From the NCBI RefSeq assembly GCF_045617425.1, contig NZ_JAZLIO010000009.1, forward strand, positions 62,001 to 126,000: 64,000 nucleotides of DNA. Reading direction: 5' to 3'. The position numbers were made by a program, and so were the translations under genes. Source of the stretch: Carnobacterium_B sp045617425 (GTDB lineage: Bacteria; Bacillota; Bacilli; Lactobacillales; Carnobacteriaceae). Below the pieces are notes generated by a model that did not search any database, had not been told where the DNA came from, and saw only the letters and a list, made by a program, of their open reading frames with translations. Numbering within the stretch: the first letter of the stretch is position 1; every line of letters begins with the position of its first letter. Of this stretch, positions 52,193 to 60,939 are shown one piece after another.

Positions 52193-52223
52193 AGTACATT
52201 GTCATTTAGATAATGTACTTTTT
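52193..52223 (+). terminator. Intrinsic terminator
   Basis: AGTACATT and AATGTACT pair, followed by TTTTTG, about 25 bp beyond the stop. Confidence 0.8.
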
Positions 52224-52400
52224 GTGTAATTTAAATTAAGTTTATTTGTGCTAATCTTGGAGAAAAATGTTACCTAGACTGCTCTACTTGACACTTGTAG
52301 ACCATTTCTAACACCTAATATTAACTAGAACACCTCTACTCGTTATTCTTAGCTATTTCATCTAGTAGATACAAATTAGATAACCTTTCTGGAACAAAAA

Positions 52401-52431
52401 AACCTCCGGAAGTTTATCTCTTCTGGAGGTT
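52401..52431 (-). terminator. Intrinsic terminator of the CNNM gene
   Basis: AACCTCCGGAAG and CTTCTGGAGGTT pair with one mismatch, just beyond the stop at 52436. Confidence 0.85.
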
Positions 52432-52435
52432 AAGT

Positions 52436-53779
52436 TTAATCTTCTTGTAATTCATCTTCTTCATCATCAACGGTGTTTAATCGTTCTACATAAAGACTCA
52501 CTAATCGTGAACCTTCTACTTTATTGGCTTTTAACAAGTAATTTTCATACTCCACATTGGCATTATCATCTGGTTGAGGAATATTTCCGTATTGGGTAAT
52601 GAAATAGCCGGCAATAGAATCCACATCATTTGATTCTATTTCTGTTCCAAAGAACTCATTAAATTTGGATAACTGAGTAGAACCATCTACTAAATAGATA
52701 CTTTCGGATACTTGTTCAATCATATTATACGTTTCATCGTATTCATCATCGATATCCCCTACTATTTCTTCAAGTAAATCTTCTAAGGTCACGATACCAA
52801 CAACTCCGCCGTATTCATCATTTAATACCGCAAGTTGATTACGCGTCCGTCTTAACTCATAAAGTAAATCATCAATGTGAATGGTTTCTGGAACAAATAA
52901 CGCTGGATTTAAAATATCTTTTAGATCAATATCATCGATTTTAGTTGTTCGAGAAGCTTTCAACAAATTCTTCACATGGATAATCCCAATAATACTGTCC
53001 TTGTCTTCTATATAAACAGGTACACGAGAATAAGGAATATCTAACAGTTGAGGAATGTTTACTTCACTTCCATCTCTATAATCAATCATAAATGTATCTG
53101 TACGCGGAACCATGATTTCTCTAGCCATTTTAGTATCCATGGATAAGATTCCTTTTAACATAGTGAATTCATCTGGATCAATTGCTCCAGCTATTTGGCT
53201 ATTTTCTAGGTAAGCACGAAATTCATCACGCGTTAATTTTTCTTTTTCTTCTGTAAAATCTATTGGTGTTAATTTCTTTAAAATATTTGTTGAAAAAGAA
53301 AGTAATCGAACAAACGGTTTAGCGAATGTTTGTACGACTAGAATCGTACCAGAAGTAACACGAGCAACCTCTTCAGCTTTTTGTAGAGCTACTTGCTTTG
53401 GATATAATTCCCCAAATACAAGGGTTATATAAGATAGCACGATCGTCACGACAAATGTTGCTATTTGTGCCCCACCTGGAATAGTTGATAAATAGGGTTC
53501 GAGGCGCGTTGCAAAACTGGTTGCTGCGGATGCACTTGAAAAGAATCCTGCTAAAGTTATGGCTACTTGTATAGTAGCTAAGAAGTTATCTGAGTTGCTT
53601 AACAGCTTCAAGATATTCAAAGACTTCTTATCACCTTTAGCTGCCTTTTCTCTTATTTTTCCTTGATCTATCGAAACGAATGCCATTTCTGCTGATGCAA
53701 AAAATGCATTAATTGCTGTCAATATAACGATAATTAATATCTGTCCTATCAACGACTGACTATCGGGGTCTGAATTCAT
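52436..53779 (-). CDS. CNNM/CorC-type (hemolysin family) membrane protein with CBS pair
   Basis: The 447-aa protein has a DUF21/CNNM transmembrane domain (about 8-190, NAFFASAEMAFVSID and FGELYPKQVALQ), two CBS domains (about 210-345, MVPRTDTFMIDY and LDDEYGGVVGIVTLEDLLEEIVGDI) and a C-terminal CorC_HlyC domain. This class exports Mg2+/Na+ or modulates divalent cation flux, and the Bacillus relatives YhdP/YqhB support magnesium homeostasis. The start follows GAAGGAGAC. Monocistronic. Confidence 0.92.
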   Translation of the reverse strand: MNSDPDSQSLIGQILIIVILTAINAFFASAEMAFVSIDQGKIREKAAKGDKKSLNILKLLSNSDNFLATIQVAITLAGFFSSASAATSFATRLEPYLSTIPGGAQIATFVVTIVLSYITLVFGELYPKQVALQKAEEVARVTSGTILVVQTFAKPFVRLLSFSTNILKKLTPIDFTEEKEKLTRDEFRAYLENSQIAGAIDPDEFTMLKGILSMDTKMAREIMVPRTDTFMIDYRDGSEVNIPQLLDIPYSRVPVYIEDKDSIIGIIHVKNLLKASRTTKIDDIDLKDILNPALFVPETIHIDDLLYELRRTRNQLAVLNDEYGGVVGIVTLEDLLEEIVGDIDDEYDETYNMIEQVSESIYLVDGSTQLSKFNEFFGTEIESNDVDSIAGYFITQYGNIPQPDDNANVEYENYLLKANKVEGSRLVSLYVERLNTVDDEEDELQED

Positions 53780-53870
53780 TTATCATTGTCTCCTTCAAAT
53801 TTTTCTGTTTTTTAACAAAGTAAAAATAATATACCACTTTTTCCAACTAATTTCAACTACTAGTCTTTTA

Positions 53871-55916
53871 CTAGTAAGTATCCATTTTTTCAAGCATTGG
53901 AAGCATCGCATCGATTACAGTTCCACTTGATTCCCCTTCAATTATAGATATCATCAAGTAACTACTATTTTCAGCATCAAAGGCTAATAAGAATCCATTT
54001 GTTTCTGCATCTTCGCCTTCTGTTTCAGCTTCTCTTGTTTCTGCTGTACCTGTTTTAGCTGCAATTTTTTGGCCAATAACAGCTAGTTTATGAGAGGATC
54101 CGTATTCTTTTTGTACTGTTTGAACTAAATCTTCTTTAATAATCGCTGCTGATTCTGATGTAACAGCTTGTTTGGCTTCTGCTGTTTCTTGATCAGCCGT
54201 CAATTTAGGGTAAACAAGATTTCCATTATTCGCAAAAGGAGTATAGGTTACTGCTTGTTGAATAAGATTAAGCAACAATTCACCTTGACCAAATGAGGTA
54301 TCTGCCAAGAGCCCTTCTGAATCCAGTGTGCCACTATTAGATATTTGTGCTGGATTCATTGCAATTGGTAATTTCAAATCTTCGCCAAAAATATAATTGG
54401 CTAAGCCTGCTTCATAGACTTCCCTACCCATTTTCAATGCTTCTCGTGCAAAATAAATATTATCTGAATACGCAAATGCATCTGCTAAATTCACACTTGG
54501 CGTATCCTTAACACGAGTTATTTTATAGTCGCCCCAAGAAGCATCTTTTTGCCAAGATAATCCGTCGATTTCCTGCGTTTCTTCTGGAACGATCGTTCCT
54601 GCATCTAAGCCTGTTCCTGCCGTGACCACTTTAAACGTTGATCCTGGTGCATAACCAGCTGCGTAACGCGCGAGAAACGGACTCATTGGATCATCAGTAT
54701 ACGCTTGATAATCCTCTGAACTAATGCCACTTGACATTAAGTTTGCATCATAAGATGGTGTGCTAACTAATACTAACAAACTGCCATCTGTTGGATTCAT
54801 GAAAACAGATGAGCCACTCTCTCCTGTTAATTGATCGTAAGCGGCTTGCTGCATTTCAGCATCAATGGTCAGTGTAATGTCTTCCCCATTTTGGACTTCT
54901 GTTTCTTGTAATACCGTTTTCAATTCGCCGTCACTTGTTTGAATCTCTATGCGTCCACCCTTTTGTCCTCTTAACCGTTCATCGTAGGCAGCTTCTAAAC
55001 CAGCTTTTCCAATACTGTCTCCAGTTCTTAGAGTGGGATCTTTTTCAATATCTTCTGCAGAAACTTCTCCAACATATCCAATTAAGTGAGCTGCTGCTTC
55101 ATTTAAAGGATAAGTACGGGCAGTAATTTCTTGATACACTACTCCAGCAACTTGAGGCAATTCTGCATCCTTAGCCATAGTTTTAAATGGAACAAAACTA
55201 TCAGGTGTTACCCATCCTTGTTTTAAAAGATTTTCCAATTCTTCTAATGTGACATCATATGTTTCTGCAATTTTTTCTAAGTTTGTTGTTCTCTGATCTT
55301 CTTCTCCTAAAGCGGAAGGCTGCATCCCAGCTTGCCAAGAAGTACCTTCTGTTGCTAATGGAGATCCATCTTTATCTAAAAGATCTCCTCTTTCGCCGAC
55401 AGTTGTGATAATAGAGATTTTGTCTGCTGGTTCCATATCAGGGAAAATAAGATGTGTATTCCAATCTACTTGATACTCATTATCAATTTGGGATAAGGTC
55501 GTTTCATAGAGCTTTTCATCTAATGAACCTAAAGCAGTTTCCATGCCTACTGTATAAGATATAGTATATTGATTGCTTTCTTCATCTTGCGCAAGTTTCA
55601 AATCAGACACTGTTAACTTTGCTGCTCCTATACCTCCATATACTGTTTCATAACGCTCCGTCATAGTATCTTTTGTGTAATCAATTGCTTTCAGAGATTC
55701 TTCTGAAACTACTTCGCCCATAGCTGCATAATCTTGTTTTTCTAAAGCAGCAATAAAAGTATCTGCTGTTTTTTGAGCAGCCTTTTCATTTCGTGCTTCA
55801 GCCCATGCTGTATACCCTATGATTCCTCCACCAATTACTGCAAGAAAAACAACTCCGATACTCACTATTGCCCATATTGGAAGTTTCTTGCCTTTTGTGT
55901 TGTTTCGATTTTTCAT
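53871..55916 (-). CDS. Class B penicillin-binding protein with MecA-type N-terminal domain (PBP3/Pbp5-like)
   Basis: The 681-aa membrane-anchored D,D-transpeptidase cross-links peptidoglycan. TM helix (about 14-37), NTF2-like MecA_N domain (about 45-160), dimerisation domain, then the transpeptidase with STFK (426-429), SDN (484-486) and KTGTAE (621-626). The domain order matches Enterococcus Pbp5, Staphylococcus PBP2a and Bacillus PbpC, a group with low beta-lactam affinity. All active-site motifs are intact. It ends an apparent cell-wall cluster; the TIM-barrel gene upstream ends 19 bp before the start. Confidence 0.93.
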   Translation of the reverse strand: MKNRNNTKGKKLPIWAIVSIGVVFLAVIGGGIIGYTAWAEARNEKAAQKTADTFIAALEKQDYAAMGEVVSEESLKAIDYTKDTMTERYETVYGGIGAAKLTVSDLKLAQDEESNQYTISYTVGMETALGSLDEKLYETTLSQIDNEYQVDWNTHLIFPDMEPADKISIITTVGERGDLLDKDGSPLATEGTSWQAGMQPSALGEEDQRTTNLEKIAETYDVTLEELENLLKQGWVTPDSFVPFKTMAKDAELPQVAGVVYQEITARTYPLNEAAAHLIGYVGEVSAEDIEKDPTLRTGDSIGKAGLEAAYDERLRGQKGGRIEIQTSDGELKTVLQETEVQNGEDITLTIDAEMQQAAYDQLTGESGSSVFMNPTDGSLLVLVSTPSYDANLMSSGISSEDYQAYTDDPMSPFLARYAAGYAPGSTFKVVTAGTGLDAGTIVPEETQEIDGLSWQKDASWGDYKITRVKDTPSVNLADAFAYSDNIYFAREALKMGREVYEAGLANYIFGEDLKLPIAMNPAQISNSGTLDSEGLLADTSFGQGELLLNLIQQAVTYTPFANNGNLVYPKLTADQETAEAKQAVTSESAAIIKEDLVQTVQKEYGSSHKLAVIGQKIAAKTGTAETREAETEGEDAETNGFLLAFDAENSSYLMISIIEGESSGTVIDAMLPMLEKMDTY

Positions 55917-55935
55917 TCCTACACCAACCTTTTAT

Positions 55936-56649
55936 TTATTCTGTCTCTTCTAATTCTTGGCGTTGCTCATAATTCATTTCTTCTTGACCTCGGTATTTCT
56001 TCATTAATTCACTAAATAATTCTCCATTGCTTGGCGGTGTATATGTAATCGCATTTGCGCCAGCAGCTATGGTTGCTTTTATACTTTCATCTGTCGGTCC
56101 ACCTGTTGCAATAATCGGTACTTTTGGGAATTTTTTACGTATTTCACGTACAATATGCGTTGTACGTGCTGCTCCACTGACATTAAGAATATCTACTCCA
56201 GCATCCAGTTTTGCTTGAATATCCGAAAATTCAGAAACAATGGTTGAAATAATTGGAATATCCACTACTTGGTCTATTTCTTGATATGTTTCTGTGGGAG
56301 TCGGAGAATTTAGCACGACTCCAATACAGCCATGTGCTTCAGCAAATAAGGCAATATTTGCCGAGCGGTGCCCATTTGTAATACCCCCACCTACGCCAGC
56401 TAAAACAGGCATACTTGCTACATTTGTAATCCCTTGAATAATCGCTGGATGAGGTGAAAATGGATATACTGCAATAACCGCATCTGCATCATTGTTCATA
56501 ATTATTGCAATATCAGTTGTAAATATTAATGAACGGAATCTTTTTCCGTTTATAATAATACCGCTAGCTGTATCAATAATTTCTGGAACCGTAACATAAT
56601 GTTTTCTTAAATCAGTTGTAATGCTTGGAGACCCTTTTTTTTCTTCCAT
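55936..56649 (-). CDS. TIM-barrel (phosphate-binding fold) protein of unknown function
   Basis: The 237-aa protein reads as a beta/alpha barrel: DADAVIAVYPF, GVGGGITNG, GCIGVVLNSP, VDIPIISTIVSE, GVDILNVSGAA, and IIATGGPTDESIKATIAAGANAIT at the phosphate-binding end of the barrel. Annotated in Lactobacillales genomes as a hydrolase or barrel protein without a defined reaction. It lies 19 bp upstream of the PBP gene on the same strand, so cotranscription is likely. The start follows GAGGTGAAAAA. Confidence 0.75.
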   Translation of the reverse strand: MEEKKGSPSITTDLRKHYVTVPEIIDTASGIIINGKRFRSLIFTTDIAIIMNNDADAVIAVYPFSPHPAIIQGITNVASMPVLAGVGGGITNGHRSANIALFAEAHGCIGVVLNSPTPTETYQEIDQVVDIPIISTIVSEFSDIQAKLDAGVDILNVSGAARTTHIVREIRKKFPKVPIIATGGPTDESIKATIAAGANAITYTPPSNGELFSELMKKYRGQEEMNYEQRQELEETE

Positions 56650-56755
56650 TTTTTCACCTCATTGGTTAGATTCATACTATTTATTTTAACGAATCTTTAC
56701 TCTAATTGCTATCATTCTGAAAATTTATGAAGCGATTTCTTTCTTTATAAGTAGG

Positions 56756-56792
56756 AAGACTTGGTTCATTTTAAAGAATGAGCCAAGTCTTC
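56756..56792 (-). terminator. Intrinsic terminator of the VanY-glucosaminidase operon
   Basis: AAGACTTGGTTCATT and AATGAGCCAAGTCTT pair with two mismatches, just beyond the stop at 56797. Confidence 0.85.
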
Positions 56793-56796
56793 TTAT

Positions 56797-57465
56797 TTAA
56801 TCATACTGATTTAAGTTGTATTGTTCAATCAGTCGAATCAATTTTTCTGGATAATCGGGATCTGTAGCATAGCCGCTTTCTTGTAAAGCATAAGCAGCTT
56901 TTTTATAATCCGTTGCTGTTAAGACTTTCTCATATTGATTTTCATTCCATGTTGTTCCTTTAATAAACAATTCAGAATGATCTTCCATAGACTCTTGCCA
57001 AGTTGCGTACTTCCTGAAATCAGCTTTAATTTCAATCCACTCGCCGTCAACATATTCTTTAGTCGTCATTGTTGCTGTTGGCTCTGAATTACTGCCTTTG
57101 ATTCCATAATAATTATTATTTTTAACTGAAAGCTCACTATTACCCCAATCTGATTCAAGTATCGCTTGTGCAATACTGATACTCGGCAATACTCCATACT
57201 TTTCTTGCAGCACTTTAGAATAATCTGCAATTTGAACAATAAATTGTTCTTCATTTAAAGTCTCCTCTTGCGGTATGTGCACTTCTGAGACCTCTTGACT
57301 TAAGAAATAAAGTGTACCAAGGAAGATAAATACAAAAACAAAAAGAGTCATCATGATATAGCTAGGAACGATTTTTTTGTTATTCTTACGTTTAGTTGTT
57401 TTGTAGATTTTCTTTTTTTGTTTTTTAAGGGGCACATCTTTCTTCCTCTCATTAAAAAAATTCAT
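56797..57465 (-). CDS. Membrane-anchored endo-beta-N-acetylglucosaminidase (LytG/FlgJ type)
   Basis: The 222-aa protein has a basic N-terminus, a TM helix (about 38-56) and a GH73 glucosaminidase domain (about 85-215): LPSISIAQAILESDWGNSEL carries the catalytic Glu, then KNNNYYGIKGS and the YATWQESMEDHSELF block. It cleaves glycan strands in peptidoglycan. ATG 57465 has a poor RBS; GTG 57435 preceded by GAGAGGAAG is a strong alternative that only trims the basic N-terminus. It lies 9 bp after the VanY-type gene. Confidence 0.9.
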   Translation of the reverse strand: MNFFNERKKDVPLKKQKKKIYKTTKRKNNKKIVPSYIMMTLFVFVFIFLGTLYFLSQEVSEVHIPQEETLNEEQFIVQIADYSKVLQEKYGVLPSISIAQAILESDWGNSELSVKNNNYYGIKGSNSEPTATMTTKEYVDGEWIEIKADFRKYATWQESMEDHSELFIKGTTWNENQYEKVLTATDYKKAAYALQESGYATDPDYPEKLIRLIEQYNLNQYD

Positions 57466-57474
57466 GAAATGAAA

Positions 57475-58266
57475 TTACTTACCAGCTTCGTTTAATAAGG
57501 CGATATACTCTTCTAAAGATAAATCATAGTTCTTCATGTAGGCAGCATTATCTTTGCCAACATAACGAAAATGCCATGATTCATATTCAATTCCTGTTTG
57601 TTCTTCCTTACCTTTAGGGAATCGAAGAACAAATCCATAATCAGCTGCGTGTTCAACTAGCCACTTTTGAGATTCTTGAGTATCAAATTCAGGAATCAAT
57701 CCTTTTCCAGAATTCGCCCATTCAGTATCCATTACATCAATTGCAAGACCTGTATGATGCTCACTGCCACCAGGTATAGCAATATAGTCTTCCGTTAACT
57801 TGACTGCTTCTTCTTTTGAGTGTCCTTGATCTAGATACTCTTGAATTCTATTATTGTAATTGGTTGTCTGCAAATCAACGGAACGGAATGTGGAAACAGC
57901 TATGATTTCGTAACCTGCTTCTTTTCCAGCCTCGGTCATCGCAATATACTCTTCAATAATTCGTTGGTCTACCAGTAAACCATTTGGCAAAGCGCTTAAA
58001 GGTCTTTCAATCGATTCATCAATTTTTTTCCAGTTATTGACTAATTCTAGATTCCAATCTTCTGTTGAAACATCTGGTAAAGCATCTAGCATGGCTTGAT
58101 GTTCTGCTTCTTCTGCTAATTTTTGTTCTTCTTCTGGTGTTAAAGAAACAGTTGAAGAACTCGTTTCTGCAGATTTACTAGATTGTACGGATGCTTCTTG
58201 GTTGAATTGTTCACACCCTCCTAATATACCTGTTGCTATCAGTAGTAGTGCTAAATTTTTCTTCAT
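57475..58266 (-). CDS. VanY/LdcB-type D,D- or L,D-carboxypeptidase lipoprotein
   Basis: The 263-aa lipoprotein (lipobox ILGG-C, Cys18) has a Ser-rich linker and an M15B carboxypeptidase domain: FRSVDLQTTNY, GGSEHHTGLAIDVMD (zinc ligands His and Asp) and ESWHFRYVG (third His). It trims stem-peptide ends in mature peptidoglycan on the outer membrane face. Whether it cuts the D,D or L,D bond cannot be read. Cotranscribed with the glucosaminidase downstream. The start follows GGAGTC. Confidence 0.9.
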   Translation of the reverse strand: MKKNLALLLIATGILGGCEQFNQEASVQSSKSAETSSSTVSLTPEEEQKLAEEAEHQAMLDALPDVSTEDWNLELVNNWKKIDESIERPLSALPNGLLVDQRIIEEYIAMTEAGKEAGYEIIAVSTFRSVDLQTTNYNNRIQEYLDQGHSKEEAVKLTEDYIAIPGGSEHHTGLAIDVMDTEWANSGKGLIPEFDTQESQKWLVEHAADYGFVLRFPKGKEEQTGIEYESWHFRYVGKDNAAYMKNYDLSLEEYIALLNEAGK

Positions 58267-58414
58267 TTTTTAAAGACTCCAATCTACTTTTACTTAATGT
58301 GATACATCAAAAACACACTATGATGTAAAGTTAATGTACTTTTGATTTTACTCCTTTATAATAACATTAATACCGATTAATTTTAACAGTAAATCTTTTT
58401 ATGGAGGATTATGA

Positions 58415-59428
58415 ATGAAAAATGAAACATTAGCAGATCACCTTTACAAAGCTTCACAAGGTATTGCTGCTGCTGTAGTGGTAACGTTAGGTATTGGACT
58501 GTTGATTCAAAGTATTGGAGAATTGTTGGGCTTTTCCACACTCATTACGATTGGTGCGGTTACAAAGACTTTATTGATTCCTGGTCTAGGTATTGGCATT
58601 AGTTATTATTTAAAGACCGATATCTTAACTTTATTGAGTGCAACAGCAGCCGGCGTTATTGGCGGACGTGCCTATACATTTTCTGATGGCGTACTTTCTT
58701 TAAAAAGTGGTGAACCTGTCGGCGCTTTGGTTGCAATTGGTATCGCCATTGCAGTGGGTACCTTTTTATTTAACAAAACGCGATTTAATATGATACTAGT
58801 GCCTTTTACAAGCATCTTGATCAGTGGGATAGTGGGTTATTTTTTGTCTGCCCCAATCGCCTATACACTAAATAACGTCTCTTTGTTGATTACTTCTTCT
58901 GTAGCTGGCTTTCCTCTTTTATCTTCAATGGTTCTAGGACTGATTTTCGGCTTACTTATTTTATCTCCTGCTTCATCTGCAGCCATTGCCCTCGCTTTGC
59001 AGCTAGATGGTTCTGCTGGCGCAGCTGCTTTAATTGGGTGTAGTGTGCAATTCACAGTCTTTGCTTTTCTTAGCTTGAAAGATAATGACGCCGGTACATT
59101 TCTAGCTCAACTAATCATTACACCAAAACTTCAAACAGGGAATATTCTTAAACACCCCAAAGTGGCATTATTCCCCTTAATTCTTGGAACGTTTTTAGCT
59201 CCACTGGGGGTTCTAATTTTTGGTCTGGAAGCTTCTGCTGAAATTGCTGGGATGGGATTATGCGCACTAGTAGCTGTTTTTGGTATCGCTTCTTCTCAAG
59301 GAATGACTGCTACTTTTTATTATCTATTCGTAGTTGTTGTTTTACCGGCTATTTTAACTCTGCTAATTAAACCATTTCTTATCAAATCAAAACTTTTAAA
59401 ACCCAATGATTTAAAAATTATGATTTAA
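58415..59428 (+). CDS. Orphan PTS EIIC-like membrane permease
   Basis: The 337-aa protein has about ten TM helices of the standalone PTS_EIIC_2 type (LADHLYKASQGIAAAVVVTLG, VGTFLFNKTRFNMILVPF, SPASSAAIALALQLDG, GCSVQFTVFAFLSLKDN). No EIIA or EIIB gene adjoins, so it may act as a non-phosphorylating facilitator or have a regulatory role; the substrate is unknown. The start follows GGAGGATTATGA. Bidirectional terminator downstream. Confidence 0.82.
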   Translation: MKNETLADHLYKASQGIAAAVVVTLGIGLLIQSIGELLGFSTLITIGAVTKTLLIPGLGIGISYYLKTDILTLLSATAAGVIGGRAYTFSDGVLSLKSGEPVGALVAIGIAIAVGTFLFNKTRFNMILVPFTSILISGIVGYFLSAPIAYTLNNVSLLITSSVAGFPLLSSMVLGLIFGLLILSPASSAAIALALQLDGSAGAAALIGCSVQFTVFAFLSLKDNDAGTFLAQLIITPKLQTGNILKHPKVALFPLILGTFLAPLGVLIFGLEASAEIAGMGLCALVAVFGIASSQGMTATFYYLFVVVVLPAILTLLIKPFLIKSKLLKPNDLKIMI

Positions 59429-59430
59429 TT

Positions 59431-59469
59431 AAAAGAAGAGGTTGGATAAAAATCCCAACCTCTTCTTTT
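59431..59469. terminator. Bidirectional intrinsic terminator
   Basis: AAAAGAAGAGGTTGG and CCAACCTCTTCTTTT pair perfectly, between the EIIC-like gene and the converging PhnB-like gene. Confidence 0.92.
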
Positions 59470-59532
59470 AATTATCTTCTATCAGCTTTCATTTACTAGG
59501 ATTTTTTCCATAACATTTCTTTTTCAATCTGT

Positions 59533-59988
59533 TTATTCAACTTTATCCATCATGCTAGGCACAAAGGTCGAAATCTGCCATTCAACTCCAAACCGATCAA
59601 CAACATCTCCGTATAAAGGGCTCCAAAATGTTTCCTCGAGCGGCATCCCTATTTTCCCATCTACTTTCAATTGGTCAAAGACCTCGCGAGTTTCCTCTGC
59701 TGTTTCATAAACTAAAGTAACAGATACGTTGTTACCTTGTTTATAACCGGCTTCACCTTCAAATGGATTATCAGAAAACATCAAATAGCTTCCATTTGTA
59801 AGCTGCAAGGTTGCATTCATCACTTTATTTTGAATTTCGTCAGGCAGTACAGGGTTATCTGGGTGTGATGGCATATCTTTGAATTTGCTCATATCTAAAA
59901 TCTCTGCTTTAAAAACAGTTGCATAAAAGTTCAACGCCTCTTCTGCATTACCATTAAATAACAAATACGGATAAGAATCAATTAGCAT
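59533..59988 (-). CDS. PhnB/YjdN-like VOC-fold protein
   Basis: The 151-aa protein begins YPYLLFNGNAEEALNFYATV, then KVMNATLQLTNGSYLMFSDNPF and the C-terminal WSPLYGDVVDRFGVEWQIS, the pattern of the PhnB-like glyoxalase-fold family. Reaction unknown; metal ligands are incomplete in many members. The start follows GGAAGGG. Monocistronic. Confidence 0.9.
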   Translation of the reverse strand: MLIDSYPYLLFNGNAEEALNFYATVFKAEILDMSKFKDMPSHPDNPVLPDEIQNKVMNATLQLTNGSYLMFSDNPFEGEAGYKQGNNVSVTLVYETAEETREVFDQLKVDGKIGMPLEETFWSPLYGDVVDRFGVEWQISTFVPSMMDKVE

Positions 59989-60100
59989 GCGAAGCCCTTC
60001 CTTCTTTATCTATTTAACAGCTTAAGAATAAAGCATTTCATTGCTGTGGTCAAAAGAAAGCGCTCCAAAAAAAGAGCATATCAGCGCATAAGCTAGATGT

Positions 60101-60147
60101 AAATAATAACCCACTACAATAAGTCTAATGTAGTGGGTTATTATTTT
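60101..60147 (-). terminator. Intrinsic terminator of the HTH gene
   Basis: AAATAATAACCCACTACA and TGTAGTGGGTTATTATTT pair almost perfectly, about 57 bp beyond the stop at 60204. Confidence 0.9.
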
Positions 60148-60203
60148 GTTGTGTCATATACTTGTTATATTTGAGTCTCTTTCAGGTCACTAAGCATCTT
60201 TTT

Positions 60204-60731
60204 TTAGTTGAGCTCCGTATCCTGAATATTTTGATTGAACCATTCTAATAAATTTGGTTTATCAGTTTTTATTTGTTGTTGGATAACTCCAGGTAAACGT
60301 AATTCGATGATGTCTTTGTAACTCCAAAAATCGTACTCTACTTCAATTCTAAGAATAGTCGTATTCTGCTTTCGATGGTATTCAGTCAGTTGTTCTTCTG
60401 TTTCTTTTTTAAATTCAAGATCAGCAATACCGCTGTTTACCCACTTTTGTGCGACATGAAATTTAATCGCTAGATATTCATTAACTGGATTGGCTTTGAC
60501 TTCTTGGAAAAATGTAGCATTTCGACAAACTTTTTGAACCAGCATCCATTCATAATCTGTAAATAATCGCGAAATTTTATTCATATTTTCGGGTTTTAAC
60601 CCTTGGTTGCCTTTCTTCCATCGGTCCCAACTTTGTGGTGAAATGCCTAATTGCGAGGTGTAAAAAGCTTTTTCGCTAACAAACTGCTCCTTTATTGCTC
60701 TTAAAACAATTTCTACTAACGCTTCATGCAT
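60204..60731 (-). CDS. HTH DNA-binding protein of unknown role
   Basis: ATG 60731 with AAAGGGG upstream gives 175 aa. The N-terminal half contains a Cro-like helix-turn-helix (SEKAFYTSQLGISPQSWDRW, then KKGNQGLKPENMNKIS), the rest being helical with a Glu/Lys-rich segment (ADLEFKKETEEQLTEYHRK) and a beta-type end. It may be a regulator whose targets are unknown. The coding end (IQDTELN) falls on a copy of the 119-bp-family border sequence. Confidence 0.65.
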   Translation of the reverse strand: MHEALVEIVLRAIKEQFVSEKAFYTSQLGISPQSWDRWKKGNQGLKPENMNKISRLFTDYEWMLVQKVCRNATFFQEVKANPVNEYLAIKFHVAQKWVNSGIADLEFKKETEEQLTEYHRKQNTTILRIEVEYDFWSYKDIIELRLPGVIQQQIKTDKPNLLEWFNQNIQDTELN

Positions 60732-60939
60732 CTTGATCATTCCCCTTTCAGTTAATAAATCTATCAAATAAGTGCTATCTTTATTTTACACCTATTGCGT
60801 TAACTTTCAAATTTGAATACCTTAATTCTATAGGTTTTTTTATAAAAAATAGTTTGGGTTACTTTACTCTTTCAATCCAGTGTTTTTCAATGGTAGAATA
60901 GAGTTACTACTGTTTAATTAAATTTTTAGGAGGCTTTCT

